This document shows positions 27,235 through 38,800 of a stretch of 64,000 nt of DNA, one piece after another. The notes beneath the pieces were generated by a model. It was not told the DNA's origin. It worked only from the letters and a program-made list of their open reading frames with translations, and did not search any database. The stretch comes from Phytomonas francai (taxonomy: Eukaryota > Euglenozoa > Kinetoplastea > Trypanosomatida > Trypanosomatidae). Each line of letters begins with the position of its first letter. Position 1 is the stretch's first letter. Location of the stretch: positions 1,006,480 through 1,070,479 of the forward strand of contig MJCC01000003.1 in assembly GCA_001766655.1 (NCBI GenBank), given 5' to 3'. The translations under genes and the position numbers were made by a program.

Positions 27235-28722
27235 TTATGTGCGTATTTGCTGGCGGTCATAAAACTCATCTCGCGTCTTTATCTCAATCTTGTTCAGCAT
27301 ACTCTTCGGGAACGTTCGCAGCAATTCCCAGCAAAGGTCTAAGCTCTGAAAGATGTCCCTGGTCTCGTGAAAGCCTTGCCGAATGAATTTCTTCTCAAAC
27401 TTTTCCAAAAACTCGAGATAGAGGAGGTCCTCACTACTAAGTGCTTCCTCGCCTACAACAGCCTTCATGGCTAAAATATCACGGCTGATCGCGTAGGCCG
27501 CGTACATTTGGTTACTCACCCCGCTATGATCCTTTCGAGTCATCCCTTCCCCGATGGCGTTCTTCATCAGGCGCGAGAGAGAGGGCAGGATGTTTACAGG
27601 GGGGTAAAGCTGCCGATTATGCAGCTGTCGGTCGATGTAGATCTGCCCCTCCGTAATGTAGCCCGTGAGGTCTGGGATCGGGTGCGTGATGTCGTCGTTG
27701 GGCATGGAAAGGATAGGGATCTGCGTGATGGAGCCGGCGCGGCCGAGCACGCGGCCTGCGCGCTCGTAAATGCGCGCGAGGTCGGTGTACATGTAGCCTG
27801 GAAAGCCACGCCGGCCGGGCACCTCCTCGCGCGCCGCCGATACCTCGCGCAGGGCATCGGCGTAGGAGCTCATATCCGTCAAGATCACCAACACGTGCAT
27901 CCCACAATCGTAGGCGAGGTACTCGGCGGTGGTAAGCGCCAAACGCGGGGTCACAATACGCTCGATCGTCGGGTCGTTCGCGAGGTTCAGGAAGAGAACA
28001 GTCCGCTCTAGGGAGCCATTCTGCTGGAATTCGGTGCGGAAAAACCGAGCCGTCTCCTGGTTCACCCCCATGGCCGCGAACACCACACAAAACTCCTCGG
28101 CCTTCTCCTCCTGCCTCACCAAACCGGACTGCCGCACGATCTGCGCGGCGATCTCATTATGCGGGAGACCTGCCCCAGAGAAGAGCGTAATCTTTTGCCC
28201 GCGAGAGATCGATGTCATGACGTCGATCGAGCTGATCCCGGTTTGGATCATTTCCTCCGGATACACGCGTGCGCGTGGGTTGATGGGAATACCCTCGATA
28301 TCCCGGTACTGCTCCGCGAGCACCGGTGGGCCGTTGTCAATCGGCGTTCCCGAGCCGTTGAAGATGCGTCCGAGCATATCCTCACTCACGCCAAGCTCCA
28401 TCACCTTTCCCGTGAACTTGCACTTGGAGTGGAGCACGTCGATGCCGGAGGTCCCTTCGAAAACCTGCACAACCGCCTTGGTGCCATCAATCTCCAGCAC
28501 CTGCCCACGCCGCGCACTCCCATCCGCGAGCTCGATCTTCACAATCTCCGCATAGGTCGGCTTCCGCACGTTCTCGACAATCACTAGGGGCCCATTCACA
28601 GCACGGATGGTGCTGTACTCCAGGTGGGGTTTTACTTTATAGTCTCGAGAAAGGCTACTGATGTGGTTCGCTAGTAGCTCCTGTTTAGACAACATACGCA
28701 CGCCATTTTCTTTCTCCGGCAT
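27235..28722 (-). CDS. ATP6V1B: V-type H+-ATPase subunit B
   Basis: A 495-residue non-catalytic nucleotide-binding B subunit of the V1 sector, which pumps protons into acidic organelles (acidocalcisomes, endosomes). The N-terminal beta-barrel region ([18 protein letters not shown]) is followed by the nucleotide-binding domain with the degenerate P-loop SGAGLPHNE at 182-190, which lacks the GKT of catalytic A subunits, as expected for B. Conserved B-subunit blocks include [50 protein letters not shown] and [15 protein letters not shown]. Length is normal for the family (about 490-510). The C-terminus RQQIRT is short and basic. The start is the first in-frame ATG. A T10 run on the transcript (28774-28783) with an AG about 6 bases on is a plausible acceptor. 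Confidence 0.97.
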   Translation of the reverse strand: MPEKENGVRMLSKQELLANHISSLSRDYKVKPHLEYSTIRAVNGPLVIVENVRKPTYAEIVKIELADGSARRGQVLEIDGTKAVVQVFEGTSGIDVLHSKCKFTGKVMELGVSEDMLGRIFNGSGTPIDNGPPVLAEQYRDIEGIPINPRARVYPEEMIQTGISSIDVMTSISRGQKITLFSGAGLPHNEIAAQIVRQSGLVRQEEKAEEFCVVFAAMGVNQETARFFRTEFQQNGSLERTVLFLNLANDPTIERIVTPRLALTTAEYLAYDCGMHVLVILTDMSSYADALREVSAAREEVPGRRGFPGYMYTDLARIYERAGRVLGRAGSITQIPILSMPNDDITHPIPDLTGYITEGQIYIDRQLHNRQLYPPVNILPSLSRLMKNAIGEGMTRKDHSGVSNQMYAAYAISRDILAMKAVVGEEALSSEDLLYLEFLEKFEKKFIRQGFHETRDIFQSLDLCWELLRTFPKSMLNKIEIKTRDEFYDRQQIRT

Positions 28723-30078
28723 GTTTTATCGTGTTAGTTTCTCTTGATTGTGGGAGTATAAAGATACTCTTTAAAAAAAAAATAGATTGAGTATAAGGTG
28801 GATCCTTCCTTGCTTATATATTTTCGAATTTCCTTAAAATAAAAATAAATGAGTGGATCCCAAACCCAAATGCACTGTAAAACATTTAGAGGAATTATTA
28901 AGGTAAAGACAATTTAAGAAACCTTCCCGGCCCAAAGACCAAACGGCAAAAGATTCCCATTTTTATAAAAGAATCTAGAGAAGCATTTAAATTCAAAAGT
29001 TTTGCACCATTAAAACATGTATTACAGATAGAATTTCCTACAACCTAAACATTTTCGAATTCACCAGTACACTCAGTATTTCATCTCGTTAAAACTCATC
29101 TTTTTTGGTGGAAAAAGGATATTGATATAAGCACGGTAATAATAACCTATTGACAAAGAAAGAAGGATAATATCCTGAACCAAAGAAAGAATCATGTTGA
29201 GATTAACAGGAAAGTTATGCCAAAGATTGAACTAAGAGGTTTAAAAGAGCGACATAGTCTGTTTCGAGGTTAATCACCCTTAAGCAAAAGTAGATGAATA
29301 TGCTTAAGACTTTTTTTTTTTAAGAATCATATAAAAAAAGAAGAAAAACGTAGATGTATATAAATATATGAACACATACGATGTTTTGTTCAAGATAATC
29401 TAAAATTTCCCTTCCAAAATCTAAAATGCTAATTTTCAATGTGAAATAATAATAAAAAACGATTCAGCCCACATTAACTATCTTATAAAAGTAATTGAGA
29501 CTCACGATAGCATAGCGTACGGCGCTATTAGGAATAAATCAATTTCATTTTAAGGATAAACGCGTAGACATTCTTTTTTTGTTTAACGTATGCAGCAAAA
29601 TGCGGCTACTAAATTTCCTACGTCACATTAAATCTGTTTAGCTTACATTTACATTTTCCATTTCTTTTCAAAAGCTACAGTTGATACAACGCTCTTATTC
29701 ACTTCCAAACATCGTTAATGATACGTCATTTTATCAAAATATTTAGACTAAATCCTCATCTAAAAAACACCACTTCCATCTAGAGATATGGTATGTGTAC
29801 TACATATTGTAAACGAGTAGTTCATTTATCCTTTTACGATTTTCCTTCCCAGAACACAGCAACATATCCCGTAAATTTCGTTTTCAGAACTTCCTCTCTC
29901 ATGACCCATTACCACCACTCTTCTTTTAGCATGCTAGTCCATAGGATTCAAACATTTGGAGGCGAGCAATAGCTATTCTGGTAATTGATCGAAGTAAAAA
30001 TCCCAAGTAAATCGTTTAAAGATATGTCCTACGCTATCCTTTTTTTTTAATTTTATTTTGGTCAGAACAAAAAGATCC
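28723..30078 (-). other. 1.36 kb AT-rich spacer between 2-oxoglutarate dehydrogenase E2 and V-ATPase B
   Basis: Very AT-rich throughout and without an ORF of note on either strand. The low end holds the V-ATPase B splice signal; the rest should be the E2 3' UTR and processed-out spacer. I see no RNA gene. Confidence 0.5.
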
Positions 30079-31288
30079 CTAGGATAAATCCAAAACCATA
30101 CGGGTAGGCTCCTCAATAAGATTCTTGATCTTCATTAGAAACGTGACAGCCTCGGAGCCATCGATCAAACGGTGGTCGTACGTCAAAGCGACCGCCATGA
30201 TATCGCGAATTTCGATATTATTCCCCACAACCCACGGCTTTTTCTTGATCGCGTGCATTCCTAGAATGGCGCTCTGCGGCGGGTTGATGATCGGGGTGCC
30301 CATCCACGACCCGAAGACCCCGCCGTTGGAGATCGTGAAGGTCCCGCCGGTCATCTCGGCCATCGTGAGCTTGTTCGTGCGGGCGCGCTCGGCGAAGTCC
30401 GCGATGGTCTTTTCGATATCGGCGAGGTTGAGGTTCTGCACGTCGCGGATCACGGGCACGACGAGCCCGCGCGGGGTCGCGACCGCGACGGAGATGTCCA
30501 CGAAGCTGTGGTAGTCAATCGTGTCCTTCCCGAAGGACGCGTTCACGCTCGGCACGTCCTTGAGCGCGATCGCGCTGGCCTTCACGAAGGGCGACATCAG
30601 CCCCAGCTTCACCTCGTGGCGCTTGTGGAAGTCGTCCTTGAACTTGTTCCGGATGTTGAGGATGGGCGTCATGTCGATCTCGTTGAAGGTCGTGAGCATC
30701 GCCGCGGTGTTTTGGCTCGCCTTCAGCCGGTCCGCGATGCGCTGCCGCATACTCGAGATCCGGACGCTCTTCACGCGCGCATCGCTGCCAACGGCGGTCT
30801 GCACGCGCGCGGGGGAGGGGCTCGAAGGGGGGGNNNNNNNNNNNNNNNNNNNNNNNNNNNNNNNNNNNNNNNNNNNNNNNNNNNNNNNNNNNNNNNNNNN
30901 NNNNNNNNGGGGTGGGGGCCGCGGGGGTGGGGGCCGCCGCCGCCGCCTTCGGGGCCTCGGCCTGCGGCGCCGCCGCGCCCTTCTTCATCGTGAAGAGCTC
31001 CACGCCCACCTCAACATGGTCGCCGTTTTGGAAGTTGATTTTCGAGATCACGCCGTCGGCGGGCGCGCGCACATCCACGTTCAGCTTATCCGACTCAATC
31101 TGACAGATGACCTCATCCTCGGAAATGGGGTCGCCCACCTTTTTCGCCCAGTTCACGACTTTCCCTGAATTAATAGACTCCGCGATCGTCGGAACGTTGA
31201 CGCTAATGCAAAAGCGAAAGGCAAGAGCGTGGGTGCCCGCCATCAAGGCGGCTGTAGGCCGTATACTTGGGAAAAAACGACGAAACAT
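30079..31288 (-). CDS. DLST: 2-oxoglutarate dehydrogenase E2, dihydrolipoamide succinyltransferase, interrupted by an assembly gap
   Basis: Mitochondrial E2 of the 2-oxoglutarate dehydrogenase complex. The N-terminus ([18 protein letters not shown]) is a mitochondrial leader; residues 30-103 are a lipoyl domain with the lipoyl Lys68 in ESDKLNVDV. The C-terminal catalytic domain contains [22 protein letters not shown] sequence (here [18 protein letters not shown]), then [11 protein letters not shown] with the catalytic His and Asp. There is no peripheral-subunit-binding domain between them, which is typical of E2o. The Pro/Ala-rich linker contains 75 Ns at 30834-30908. The frame before the gap (codon first-base position 31288, 1 mod 3) does not continue in frame into the C-terminal part, so the gap length is not exact. 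The apparent start at 30804 is a GTG inside the linker and not a real start. Confidence 0.93.
30834..30908. other. Assembly gap (75 N) in the E2 linker
   Basis: All 75 bases are N, flanked by G/C-rich low-complexity sequence (g-runs on plus) encoding the Pro/Ala linker. The two sides of the E2 gene are out of frame across it as given, so the true gap differs by a number of bases not divisible by 3, or one edge carries an indel. Confidence 0.97.
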
Positions 31289-31743
31289 GATTGCCTAAAC
31301 TTTCTTACGCACTAAAAAGTTCGGGCACAATGAATGTGGGTGAAATTGTGTTTTTCTTCTTCTTTTTTTTTTGCACACTAAAATACGCTAAAGAAAGCAG
31401 CGAAAATGAATCCCTACGAAGATAGTGGTAGTGGTGATGGTAGATGAACAGGTAATGGACAACAAAACGGAGCTATTAGGATTGCCGTGAAAGTAAAAAG
31501 AGCAAAATCTCACACACTGTATAATTAATATTCATCACGGAAAACGCTGATGGTGGATTATTTAAAATTAGAAACAGATGACAGCATGAACTTCTGCCCC
31601 ACTCCCGGGTAACCTCGAGCAGCTTAAATTTTCAAGCCTTTACATCTTTTAGATCCCCTCACAAAAAGTAACGTTTTCAGTAAGAAGAAATAGAAAGCAA
31701 TATTGGCAGGTTCAATATGATGTGTGTTATTAAACCCCATTAG
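31289..31743 (-). other. Spacer between RFT1 and E2
   Basis: AT-rich. A weak acceptor candidate for E2 is a minus-strand TTTTTAG at about 31312. No other feature. Confidence 0.5.
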
Positions 31744-33726
31744 TCACATTTTTGTTTTACTATGTGCCAGGCGAGATGAAAGCGTATTCCGAACAAAGGA
31801 TAGAATTGTATCATCCCAATATAATATTCCCAGACCATAAAAAATTCCGGTCAATACAACTTTAGGGAACGAAAACGGCGTGAAAGCGCTATATGCCAAC
31901 AGTAGTACCAGATAACCCATCAAATAAGGGCTAATTGACGCCTTCTTTAGTATCTCAATAGTTAGAATAGCACCGTGCCCGGTCTCCCCGTCAACCTCTG
32001 GATTGAGACCTAAAGAGTTTGAACTATCCCCATTAGCCTCATTGTCGCCCGATGAGAGAAGAGACGAGCCATGAGTATCAGACACTTTTTTGCATGTGCT
32101 TCTCATCTTCGCATCAATGCAAGTAAGTAAGTAAAACACACAACACAAACGGTACCCTGTATTTGCAATGTTCGCTGCAATGAGGTAGACAACTGCATTT
32201 GATTCACGGCTGTCAACACCATCATTTCCCAATTTGTCACTTTGTTTGGCGCAGTAGCGCAATAGTGCATAACACAGAACTATGTAAAGCAACGAACTGG
32301 CCGCCATCACGCGCTGAAGACGACTCAGCATAGCAGGCGACGCAACCGCACGCAGGAATGCCTCCAAGAGACCTAAAAGAGCCGTTAAAGGTAGTGAACA
32401 AAGATAGCACTTCAGTGAGAGTATCGCACTAGCGCTAGTCCAGTGGCTAGAGTAGAGTGTTTTCAAAATAAAAGGTGCTGCTTGCGAGCCCAGAAGTGTA
32501 AAGCTAAAGCCAAGATAGAAGGCGAATCGCAACATTACACAAAGCAGGTCGACTGCGAGGCCAATTTGGCCCCTGGCTGCGTCTTGACTCCACCGCACAA
32601 AGCAGCTGCTCTCCCAAACATGGAAGACAAGTCGCACGACCATGGTACCGAGGTTTATGATAAGCTGATAAATCCCTTGGTCCGCCGCGGTCCCCATCGC
32701 GTTCAGAGCAAAGCTCTCGCCACCAGAAAGCGACACCCGCAACAGGCTTTCAAGAAAGAATGATCTAAGAAGATAAAACTGAGTTGTGCATTCGTAAGCC
32801 ATTTTTCTGAACTCGATATGACACCAGGGAAAGGGTATTATCGCCCGCCACCACTCTTGTGGCGCACCTTTGGATAGAGATACCGCCCGGAGCTCATCCA
32901 AGGTGGTACTCCCACACAACCAGCGCGAGATGAAAGGTCTGCCAGCGCATAACAACCCATAGTAGGAAATATTTACCACTGAGCAGACCAACTGTCCAAG
33001 CGCGAAGATCATGCGCGTACTCCATGACGAGTGAAGACCATAGAAATGCACTAAGGCAATAGTAGTCACCAGACGGCCAGCAATTGACGAAAACTCAGCA
33101 ATTACGACGATATGCATCATGTCTAAGGCATGTACAAGCGCAATGCATGGCTCAGAGAGAGGTCGTATTATGGTACTAAACCACGATACGAGCTCTGGCA
33201 AAATAGGGATGATACACTGAATCGCAAATGCATGAAATCTACTCTCATAAACTTGGTAATGCTGTACTAGTGGTTCTGAGGATATGGGCCCTCGAACATT
33301 GGCCCAGAGAGATGGTAGTACATGCTGTCCCGTCACTAAAGCGCCTACCTCCAATATCACCACAATAAGAAATGCAAGAGGTGCGGAGAGTGCTGAAAGA
33401 TTTACCACTTGATGTATCGACTTGCTTGAAAAAGAAGCACCGTCTTCTATCTTAGGAATATTCCCTGAGTACTTACAACCTTCCCGCGTTGGTGAGGAAG
33501 ATTCAGAGGCATGTTTTAGAGGTCGCAGATTTATCCGATAGGCTACACTACGTATTGCTTCCCGAGCAATGAAAACGACTAAATCAACATAGATTGCGTA
33601 GATGAACCCTACCCCACTCTGGGAAGGTAGCAGAATGCGCGTCAAGTAAAGTGTAAGGAGGAAAGTAATAGATCTCAAGAAAAAGTTCAACCCCAAAGCT
33701 AGAGCCAAACGATTGTAGAAGCTCAT
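31744..33726 (-). CDS. RFT1: RFT1-like protein, linked to lipid-linked oligosaccharide flipping
   Basis: A 660-residue multi-pass ER membrane protein of the RFT1 family, required for N-glycosylation precursor assembly (its flippase role is debated). The conserved N-terminal signature GLNFFLRSITFLLTLYLTRI and GVGFIYAIYVDLVVFIAREA, with AIRSVAYR, matches RFT1. More transmembrane segments follow, e.g. around LAFLIVVILEVGALV. Length exceeds the human protein (541) by hydrophilic loops at about 90-120 and 570-610. The open frame extends to 33831, but that codon is GTG and no other ATG precedes 33726; the acceptor at 33816-33817 (minus TTTTAG) lies below the GTG, giving a 5' UTR of about 90 bases. 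The DNA is less GC-rich than most genes here. Confidence 0.85.
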   Translation of the reverse strand: MSFYNRLALALGLNFFLRSITFLLTLYLTRILLPSQSGVGFIYAIYVDLVVFIAREAIRSVAYRINLRPLKHASESSSPTREGCKYSGNIPKIEDGASFSSKSIHQVVNLSALSAPLAFLIVVILEVGALVTGQHVLPSLWANVRGPISSEPLVQHYQVYESRFHAFAIQCIIPILPELVSWFSTIIRPLSEPCIALVHALDMMHIVVIAEFSSIAGRLVTTIALVHFYGLHSSWSTRMIFALGQLVCSVVNISYYGLLCAGRPFISRWLCGSTTLDELRAVSLSKGAPQEWWRAIIPFPWCHIEFRKMAYECTTQFYLLRSFFLESLLRVSLSGGESFALNAMGTAADQGIYQLIINLGTMVVRLVFHVWESSCFVRWSQDAARGQIGLAVDLLCVMLRFAFYLGFSFTLLGSQAAPFILKTLYSSHWTSASAILSLKCYLCSLPLTALLGLLEAFLRAVASPAMLSRLQRVMAASSLLYIVLCYALLRYCAKQSDKLGNDGVDSRESNAVVYLIAANIANTGYRLCCVFYLLTCIDAKMRSTCKKVSDTHGSSLLSSGDNEANGDSSNSLGLNPEVDGETGHGAILTIEILKKASISPYLMGYLVLLLAYSAFTPFSFPKVVLTGIFYGLGILYWDDTILSFVRNTLSSRLAHSKTKM

Positions 33727-34226
33727 TTTATTCTTAGCAACTAGTTTGAGTCTATTTTTATACAATGAGAACGCTTCTATTATATATGTTGCTACGTCCT
33801 TTCTCTTCTTGGTCTCTAAAACAGAGCACAAAGAAGCAAAAGTGTTTGTATTGGCACTTTAGGAATAGAACGCTCGAATCATTTGAAACTCAAGAATATT
33901 TCCGCACCACAGACATGGTGATTTCTTTTAAACAACAAGAAAGACGTACAGTTACTCCGGGAGGAAAAGAAATAAGGCAGCTAGAAGATCAGATAATTAA
34001 AACTTAACAACAAATTTACAACAGAACTAGTATGACATACTAGTAAAACTAGTGGTGGTCAGAATGAATCAGCGTACGGAATGCTTCCCACTGAGGCGCA
34101 CACTTTCATATTTAAGTTCGCTCCGTCTGTCTATGCGCTTAAGAAAGACAAGCACGAGAAAATGATGCCCCCTTTGTAGACACCAGAACGTTCTGGCACA
34201 AGCTAGATCTAGCCGGTGCAATACGG
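33727..34226 (-). other. Spacer between TRM61 and RFT1
   Basis: Holds the RFT1 splice signal (pyrimidine tract about 33818-33850 on minus, AG at 33816-33817) and the TRM61 3' UTR. The plus-strand frame 33765-34007 is not a gene. Confidence 0.5.
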
Positions 34227-35270
34227 TCACACAGCCTGGTCTTTCTCAACAATGTCCTCTAAGATTTTATCCTCATCTCCGTTCTTGAGCTCATTTCCAT
34301 CTCCCAAGGCGGAACAGCTGTCGCCCTCAAGTGGATCAAGACGCCGCCGTGCAAAGGTTAAGTACGCACTGTGCCCCTTTGACACTAGAGATGCACGGAA
34401 TCGCAGCCCATCTCTGTCTCCAGCTACCCTGGCGCGTTTGTAGACCGGCTCAAAGTACTTTGTAAGGGCCTCCACTGTGTGCACATCAACGAAGTCCTGT
34501 GGTGCCTCACGCAGTTTTGAAGCTGTGCGCTGCGTTTGCTCGATACAGGGCGAGAAGGTGCACAACATACCGTTCGACTTTAACACGTGTCGGACGTTTT
34601 CGATGGCTTCCCATGGAGCTGGTACATCAAGAAAGACCGCGTCGACGGAGTGATGGGGCAGTCCGAATCCGCATAGGGGCTTTTCCATATCTGCGACATT
34701 CACCTCCTCATCTAGGCAGTCAGGGTTGATATCAGGCGCACCGGTGTTGACAGCACACACGTCTCGCCAGTGGCTAGATACGAGCCTTAGTCCGAGCCCG
34801 TTGCTTCGGAACTCACGACGTGCCTCTAGGCAACGATCTTTGTGGAAGTCATAGGTAAAAACGACGCCACTCGGGGAAACTGCCCTGGCGAGTGAATGGG
34901 TGAGGCTGCCGCTGCCAGTGCCAGCCTCAGCCACACGCTTGTTAGGCCCCAGGCCTAGTTTAAAAATAACAACCGCAATATCCGTGTCATAAATAATTTG
35001 CGTCCGATGTGGCACCGCCTGTGTCCACATGTCCGAACTATTCTGAAGCACTAAGATAGAGGGTGTATTGGGGTCGTCCTTGATGTTGCTCTGACCTTGG
35101 ATATAGGTTCCGAGAGGTTTGCCGATGATGTCGTTATGTGCAAATTTACCTCCCTTACAGTGCAGAATTTCTCCTGCTTTAAGAATCAGCGGTGTTACGT
35201 TGAGGTAGCTGTGGAACACAAGGACAACATCCGACTCTTTTGCAACAGCTACCCCGCGTGGGGCTAACAT
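34227..35270 (-). CDS. TRM61: tRNA (adenine-58-N1)-methyltransferase catalytic subunit
   Basis: A 347-residue SAM-dependent methyltransferase that makes m1A58 in the tRNA T-loop, working as a complex with TRM6. It has an N-terminal domain (SYLNVTPLILKAGEILHCKGGKFAHNDIIG, residues 21-50), the SAM-binding motif VAEAGTGSGSLT at 113-124 and FLDVPAPWEAI (213-223) at the active site. These blocks are near-diagnostic for TRM61. The final 20 residues are an acidic, charged tail (ELKNGDEDKILED). The open frame extends to 35396 but starts there with TTG; no other ATG precedes MLAPRG at 35268-35270, which I use. TRM6 is not in the window. Confidence 0.93.
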   Translation of the reverse strand: MLAPRGVAVAKESDVVLVFHSYLNVTPLILKAGEILHCKGGKFAHNDIIGKPLGTYIQGQSNIKDDPNTPSILVLQNSSDMWTQAVPHRTQIIYDTDIAVVIFKLGLGPNKRVAEAGTGSGSLTHSLARAVSPSGVVFTYDFHKDRCLEARREFRSNGLGLRLVSSHWRDVCAVNTGAPDINPDCLDEEVNVADMEKPLCGFGLPHHSVDAVFLDVPAPWEAIENVRHVLKSNGMLCTFSPCIEQTQRTASKLREAPQDFVDVHTVEALTKYFEPVYKRARVAGDRDGLRFRASLVSKGHSAYLTFARRRLDPLEGDSCSALGDGNELKNGDEDKILEDIVEKDQAV

Positions 35271-35417
35271 TGGAGCCTTCGCTGCGGTATTAATGGTAGA
35301 AGTGGTGGTCCTTTTATATAGTGTAATATGTTTACCCTGAAACCCCTCTATTTGGGGATCTAATGATGCAAAACGCAATTCAAGATATAAAAACAAGGTT
35401 CAGTTAATACATAAACG

Positions 35418-35462
<45 letters not shown>

Positions 35463-35860
35463 TAAGGCTGACAATTCGGTTAAAAAGAAAGAAAAAGACG
35501 GTTACATCCATATCTTTGCCGATAAATCCATGTCTTCCCCTTATTGGAAAAAAAAAATCTTTCGAATGGCATTTTCCTTTTTGGTTTACAGCTGGGAAGT
35601 TTCGCGTTTCTAAAGTAGATATTTACCGGGAGTTCGATCCCGAGAATATGGGAGGGGAAAAAAGTATAGTATCAAAAAGAAGACTAATTAACATGCCTCA
35701 GAAATACGCAGGAGAACAAAGTGACAAAAAAAAAACGATTTAGCAGCATGCTACAGATAAAATTCAGCAGTACATATATATCTAAATGTATCCATCTGAC
35801 TATATATAGATACAGTTATAGATATAGATATGTGTAGGCAGTATTGGAAATACTATAGTT
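35271..35860 (-). other. Spacer between CEP164 and TRM61 with a long AT repeat
   Basis: AT-rich. Holds an AT repeat (35424-35461) and a second TA/GATA-type stretch near 35773-35833 close to the CEP164 stop. A short less AT-rich patch at 35590-35660 has a sequence resembling a tRNA B box (35627-35643), rejected below. No gene. Confidence 0.5.
35424..35461. repeat. TA dinucleotide repeat
   Basis: Nineteen uninterrupted TA units, about 155 bases above the TRM61 ATG. Confidence 0.9.
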
Positions 35861-38800
35861 CTAAAACTGTTCATCAGAGGCTTCTGTAATTGAAGAAAGG
35901 TATTTTTGAAGTGCGCAATCCCATTTCTTTTTTAAGGCATCAGCGTTTGTGGGAGTAGACTGTGGTTTCCACTCTTTCTTCCGTGACATGTGCCGCTGTG
36001 CAGTCACAGTCGAAACTAATTTTGAAAGCCGGCTATTTAAGCCATCAATGGACACCGTAAGAAAATCTGAGGAACGGGTTGTCTGCAAAGGATGCGAATC
36101 CAGCACCTCTGCCGACTGTGCCCGACGCAAAGGTTCATAGAAAGGCGACGCAGAAGACGGTGCTAGTAGCGCTGACGCTAGCATAGAGTGTGACTCGAGG
36201 GGCTCTCTTCGAGTCGTAGATACCTCAGGGGTACAATGCCTCTGACGCAAAGACTCCAAATCGCGATGTATCTCAGCAACATATTCCCTCTGCCCCTTCC
36301 AATACTGGAGTGCATCTGACACCTGAAAATCCCTTACGTTTGTCATTAACTGCGGCCACACAGCAAGTTCGTCAGCCGCCGCAGGCTCCGTTGACTGCGA
36401 AACCGCTTGCGAGTAGCACGCACTCCTTCCTCTTAGCATATTTTGCGGCGTCTTGAGGATGCTAGAAGAGACGCCCTCGTGTATTGCCGCAGCCCTTCGC
36501 TTTGAACACTCAGCAACTTCCCTTTGAAGGATCGCCTCCTGCTCACGGTAGGTTTCTTCTAAGGCTGCCATCCGTGCCTCATGAAGATCCTTTGAAATGT
36601 ATGCCGATGTCTGCGGGGCGAGCCCAGAAGAATCGTTCGGAGACTCAGTCACAGCTTCTTTTGCAAGGACTTCCTTCAGTTCGTGAACCTTGCGTCGCTT
36701 TTCTTCCAACGTCGCCTGTAACTGGGTCAGCTCTTCTTGTTGAGAGAGAAGTAAATCATTTCGCTCGCTAAGGAGTTTCTCTAAGTCCAGAGCGTCCCCA
36801 CTTGGATTAGCAGGAAAGACAGAGACGTCAGTGGCTTTCGTAAGAAGTTTTTCCTTTTCGGCAGCAAAGTAGGCCTCCATCTCGTTGTCGATCTCCTCGC
36901 GCAAAGACCTTTCCTCCTGTAAATACTGCAAGCGGCGACGCTCAAGAGCCACTTTCGTATGTTCAGCTAACACCACCTTTTCTTTTTCCTCTGCCTCAGA
37001 AACCTCGGCGGGTATTGTTACCGCTTTGCACAGATCCCCCAGCATTTGTTCCCGGTTAGGCTTGGACTCAATCTGTATTTTTGCCTTGCACGTGTCCACC
37101 TCATCGGAAAGCCTTTCGCGAAAAGCAGATACCTGCCTGATGTGCAAGTCCATGTCCGTATCCACAGCTTCCTGAACACCATCGTTGGCCTGCCATTCTG
37201 GACCACGAGCCCGAGTGTTGGTAAGCTCCATAGCTAAGCATTTTGAAAAATCCTTTTCCAATGATGCGTAGCACGCTTTCAATGACCACAACTTCTTCAT
37301 ATGCTGCTCCTTGAGCGCCTGGATGAGGGAATCATCGGGTGTTGCTTCTGTTGCTATGGGATGTGTTGCTACACACGATGCAGGGGATTGAGATAGCTTT
37401 GCATTCTCCGTACGGAGGGCCTCGAGCTTTGCTTCTCGCTCCTTCGCCAGGTTTGCTAAGGCTTTTTCTTTTTCCTCGGCGTACTTGGCGCGTAACGCCG
37501 CTAATTGGGTTCTATACTCTGCAGAACTGTCCACAAAATCAACTGCAGTGTCAGAAAAATGGCTGAGATCATCACTAATTCGTTTTTCAATCTTCTCGGC
37601 GGAACCCTCCTGGATCGCCGTCGAGCAACTGAGAGTTTTCTCAGCGAGTTGTGATCGTAAACTAGCAAGAAGCGCATCCTCCTCCTTACGCAACGCATCC
37701 TGCTCCTGGAAAGCCTTGGCGTGCAGCTCCGCGCAGGCAGTATCCCTTTGGGTGATGATTCCCTTAAGAACAGCTGAGTCCCCCTCATCACCTTCCGCAG
37801 CACGAAAGGCAGACGCCTTGTGGACAAAAGAAAACACATTTGTCATATTGCGTACGCTCGCTTCAATTTTTTTCTTTTCCATCTCCAGCCGCTTCCGGGT
37901 CATTTCCATTGAAGCCAAGACATGCGCTTCTTTTTGTCGAAATAAACGATCCGACGTCTGCCGCGCACGCTCTAAGCCCGTCTCGGCACTTTTTTTGATC
38001 ACATCAGACTTCGTTTGATAAAGCGCATCAAGCTCGTTTTTCTTGTCCCTCAAATAATTTTCTACTTCGAGCTCCATTGCTGCAATCATATTCTCTTTTT
38101 CGACAGCAACCTCCCTTTCCACTTCGAAGCGATTCCTGTAAACAAGATCCTCATTGCTGGATTTCTTCAGACGCAACTCCTTTAACTGAACGTCAAGGCT
38201 CTTCGACTCCTTCTCTAACTCTGATAGGCAGGAACCATACTTTTTTTCAAGATAAGCGCGTGCCTCTGCTATATTATGAGCTCTAAACTCATCTCCTGTA
38301 TCGACCTCAACACCAGCGTCCTCATCAACTCCATAGCGCCTGTCTTCCTCTTCCTGAATCTCGCGTAATTCCTCTTCATGTTGCTTGCGCATGGCCTCCA
38401 GGGTGGTCTTCTGAAGGTTCTGCATCTTTAGCTTCTCGGCCTCAAAGGATTCCTTTAGCTGAGCACGGATGCTCTCCTCTAGGGCACTCTCCGATTCGGA
38501 GACAAGACGCGTTTGGGATGCAGCCAGAAGTACTGGCGTGGATTCATTCCCAAAGGAAGAAACTGTTAAGGCGGAGGTTGGACTACCCGACGTGAATAAC
38601 GCCGTGCTAGGTACAGTATTCTGCTCAGATAAGCTCACTTTGAGATGTTTAGCCTCGGGGACTTGATGAGCCATGGCGACCTCTCCGATTCGTTTATTCA
38701 AATCGGTTTTGGTGCTGTGCATGAAATTCGCATCCTCCTTTGTCTTCTTGGCAGCGCCTTGTCCCCATACAGGTGGTTTCTGCTGTGATTGGGATTGAGT

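Noticed and set aside
30804..30804. Separate gene start for the E2 C-terminal half
   Set aside because: The codon is GTG within the Pro/Ala linker; the upstream lipoyl domain and leader belong to the same gene across the gap.
35627..35643. tRNA B-box-like sequence (gggagttcgatccc)
   Set aside because: The T-stem does not pair properly around a 7-base loop and no A box or acceptor stem is found at the correct distance.
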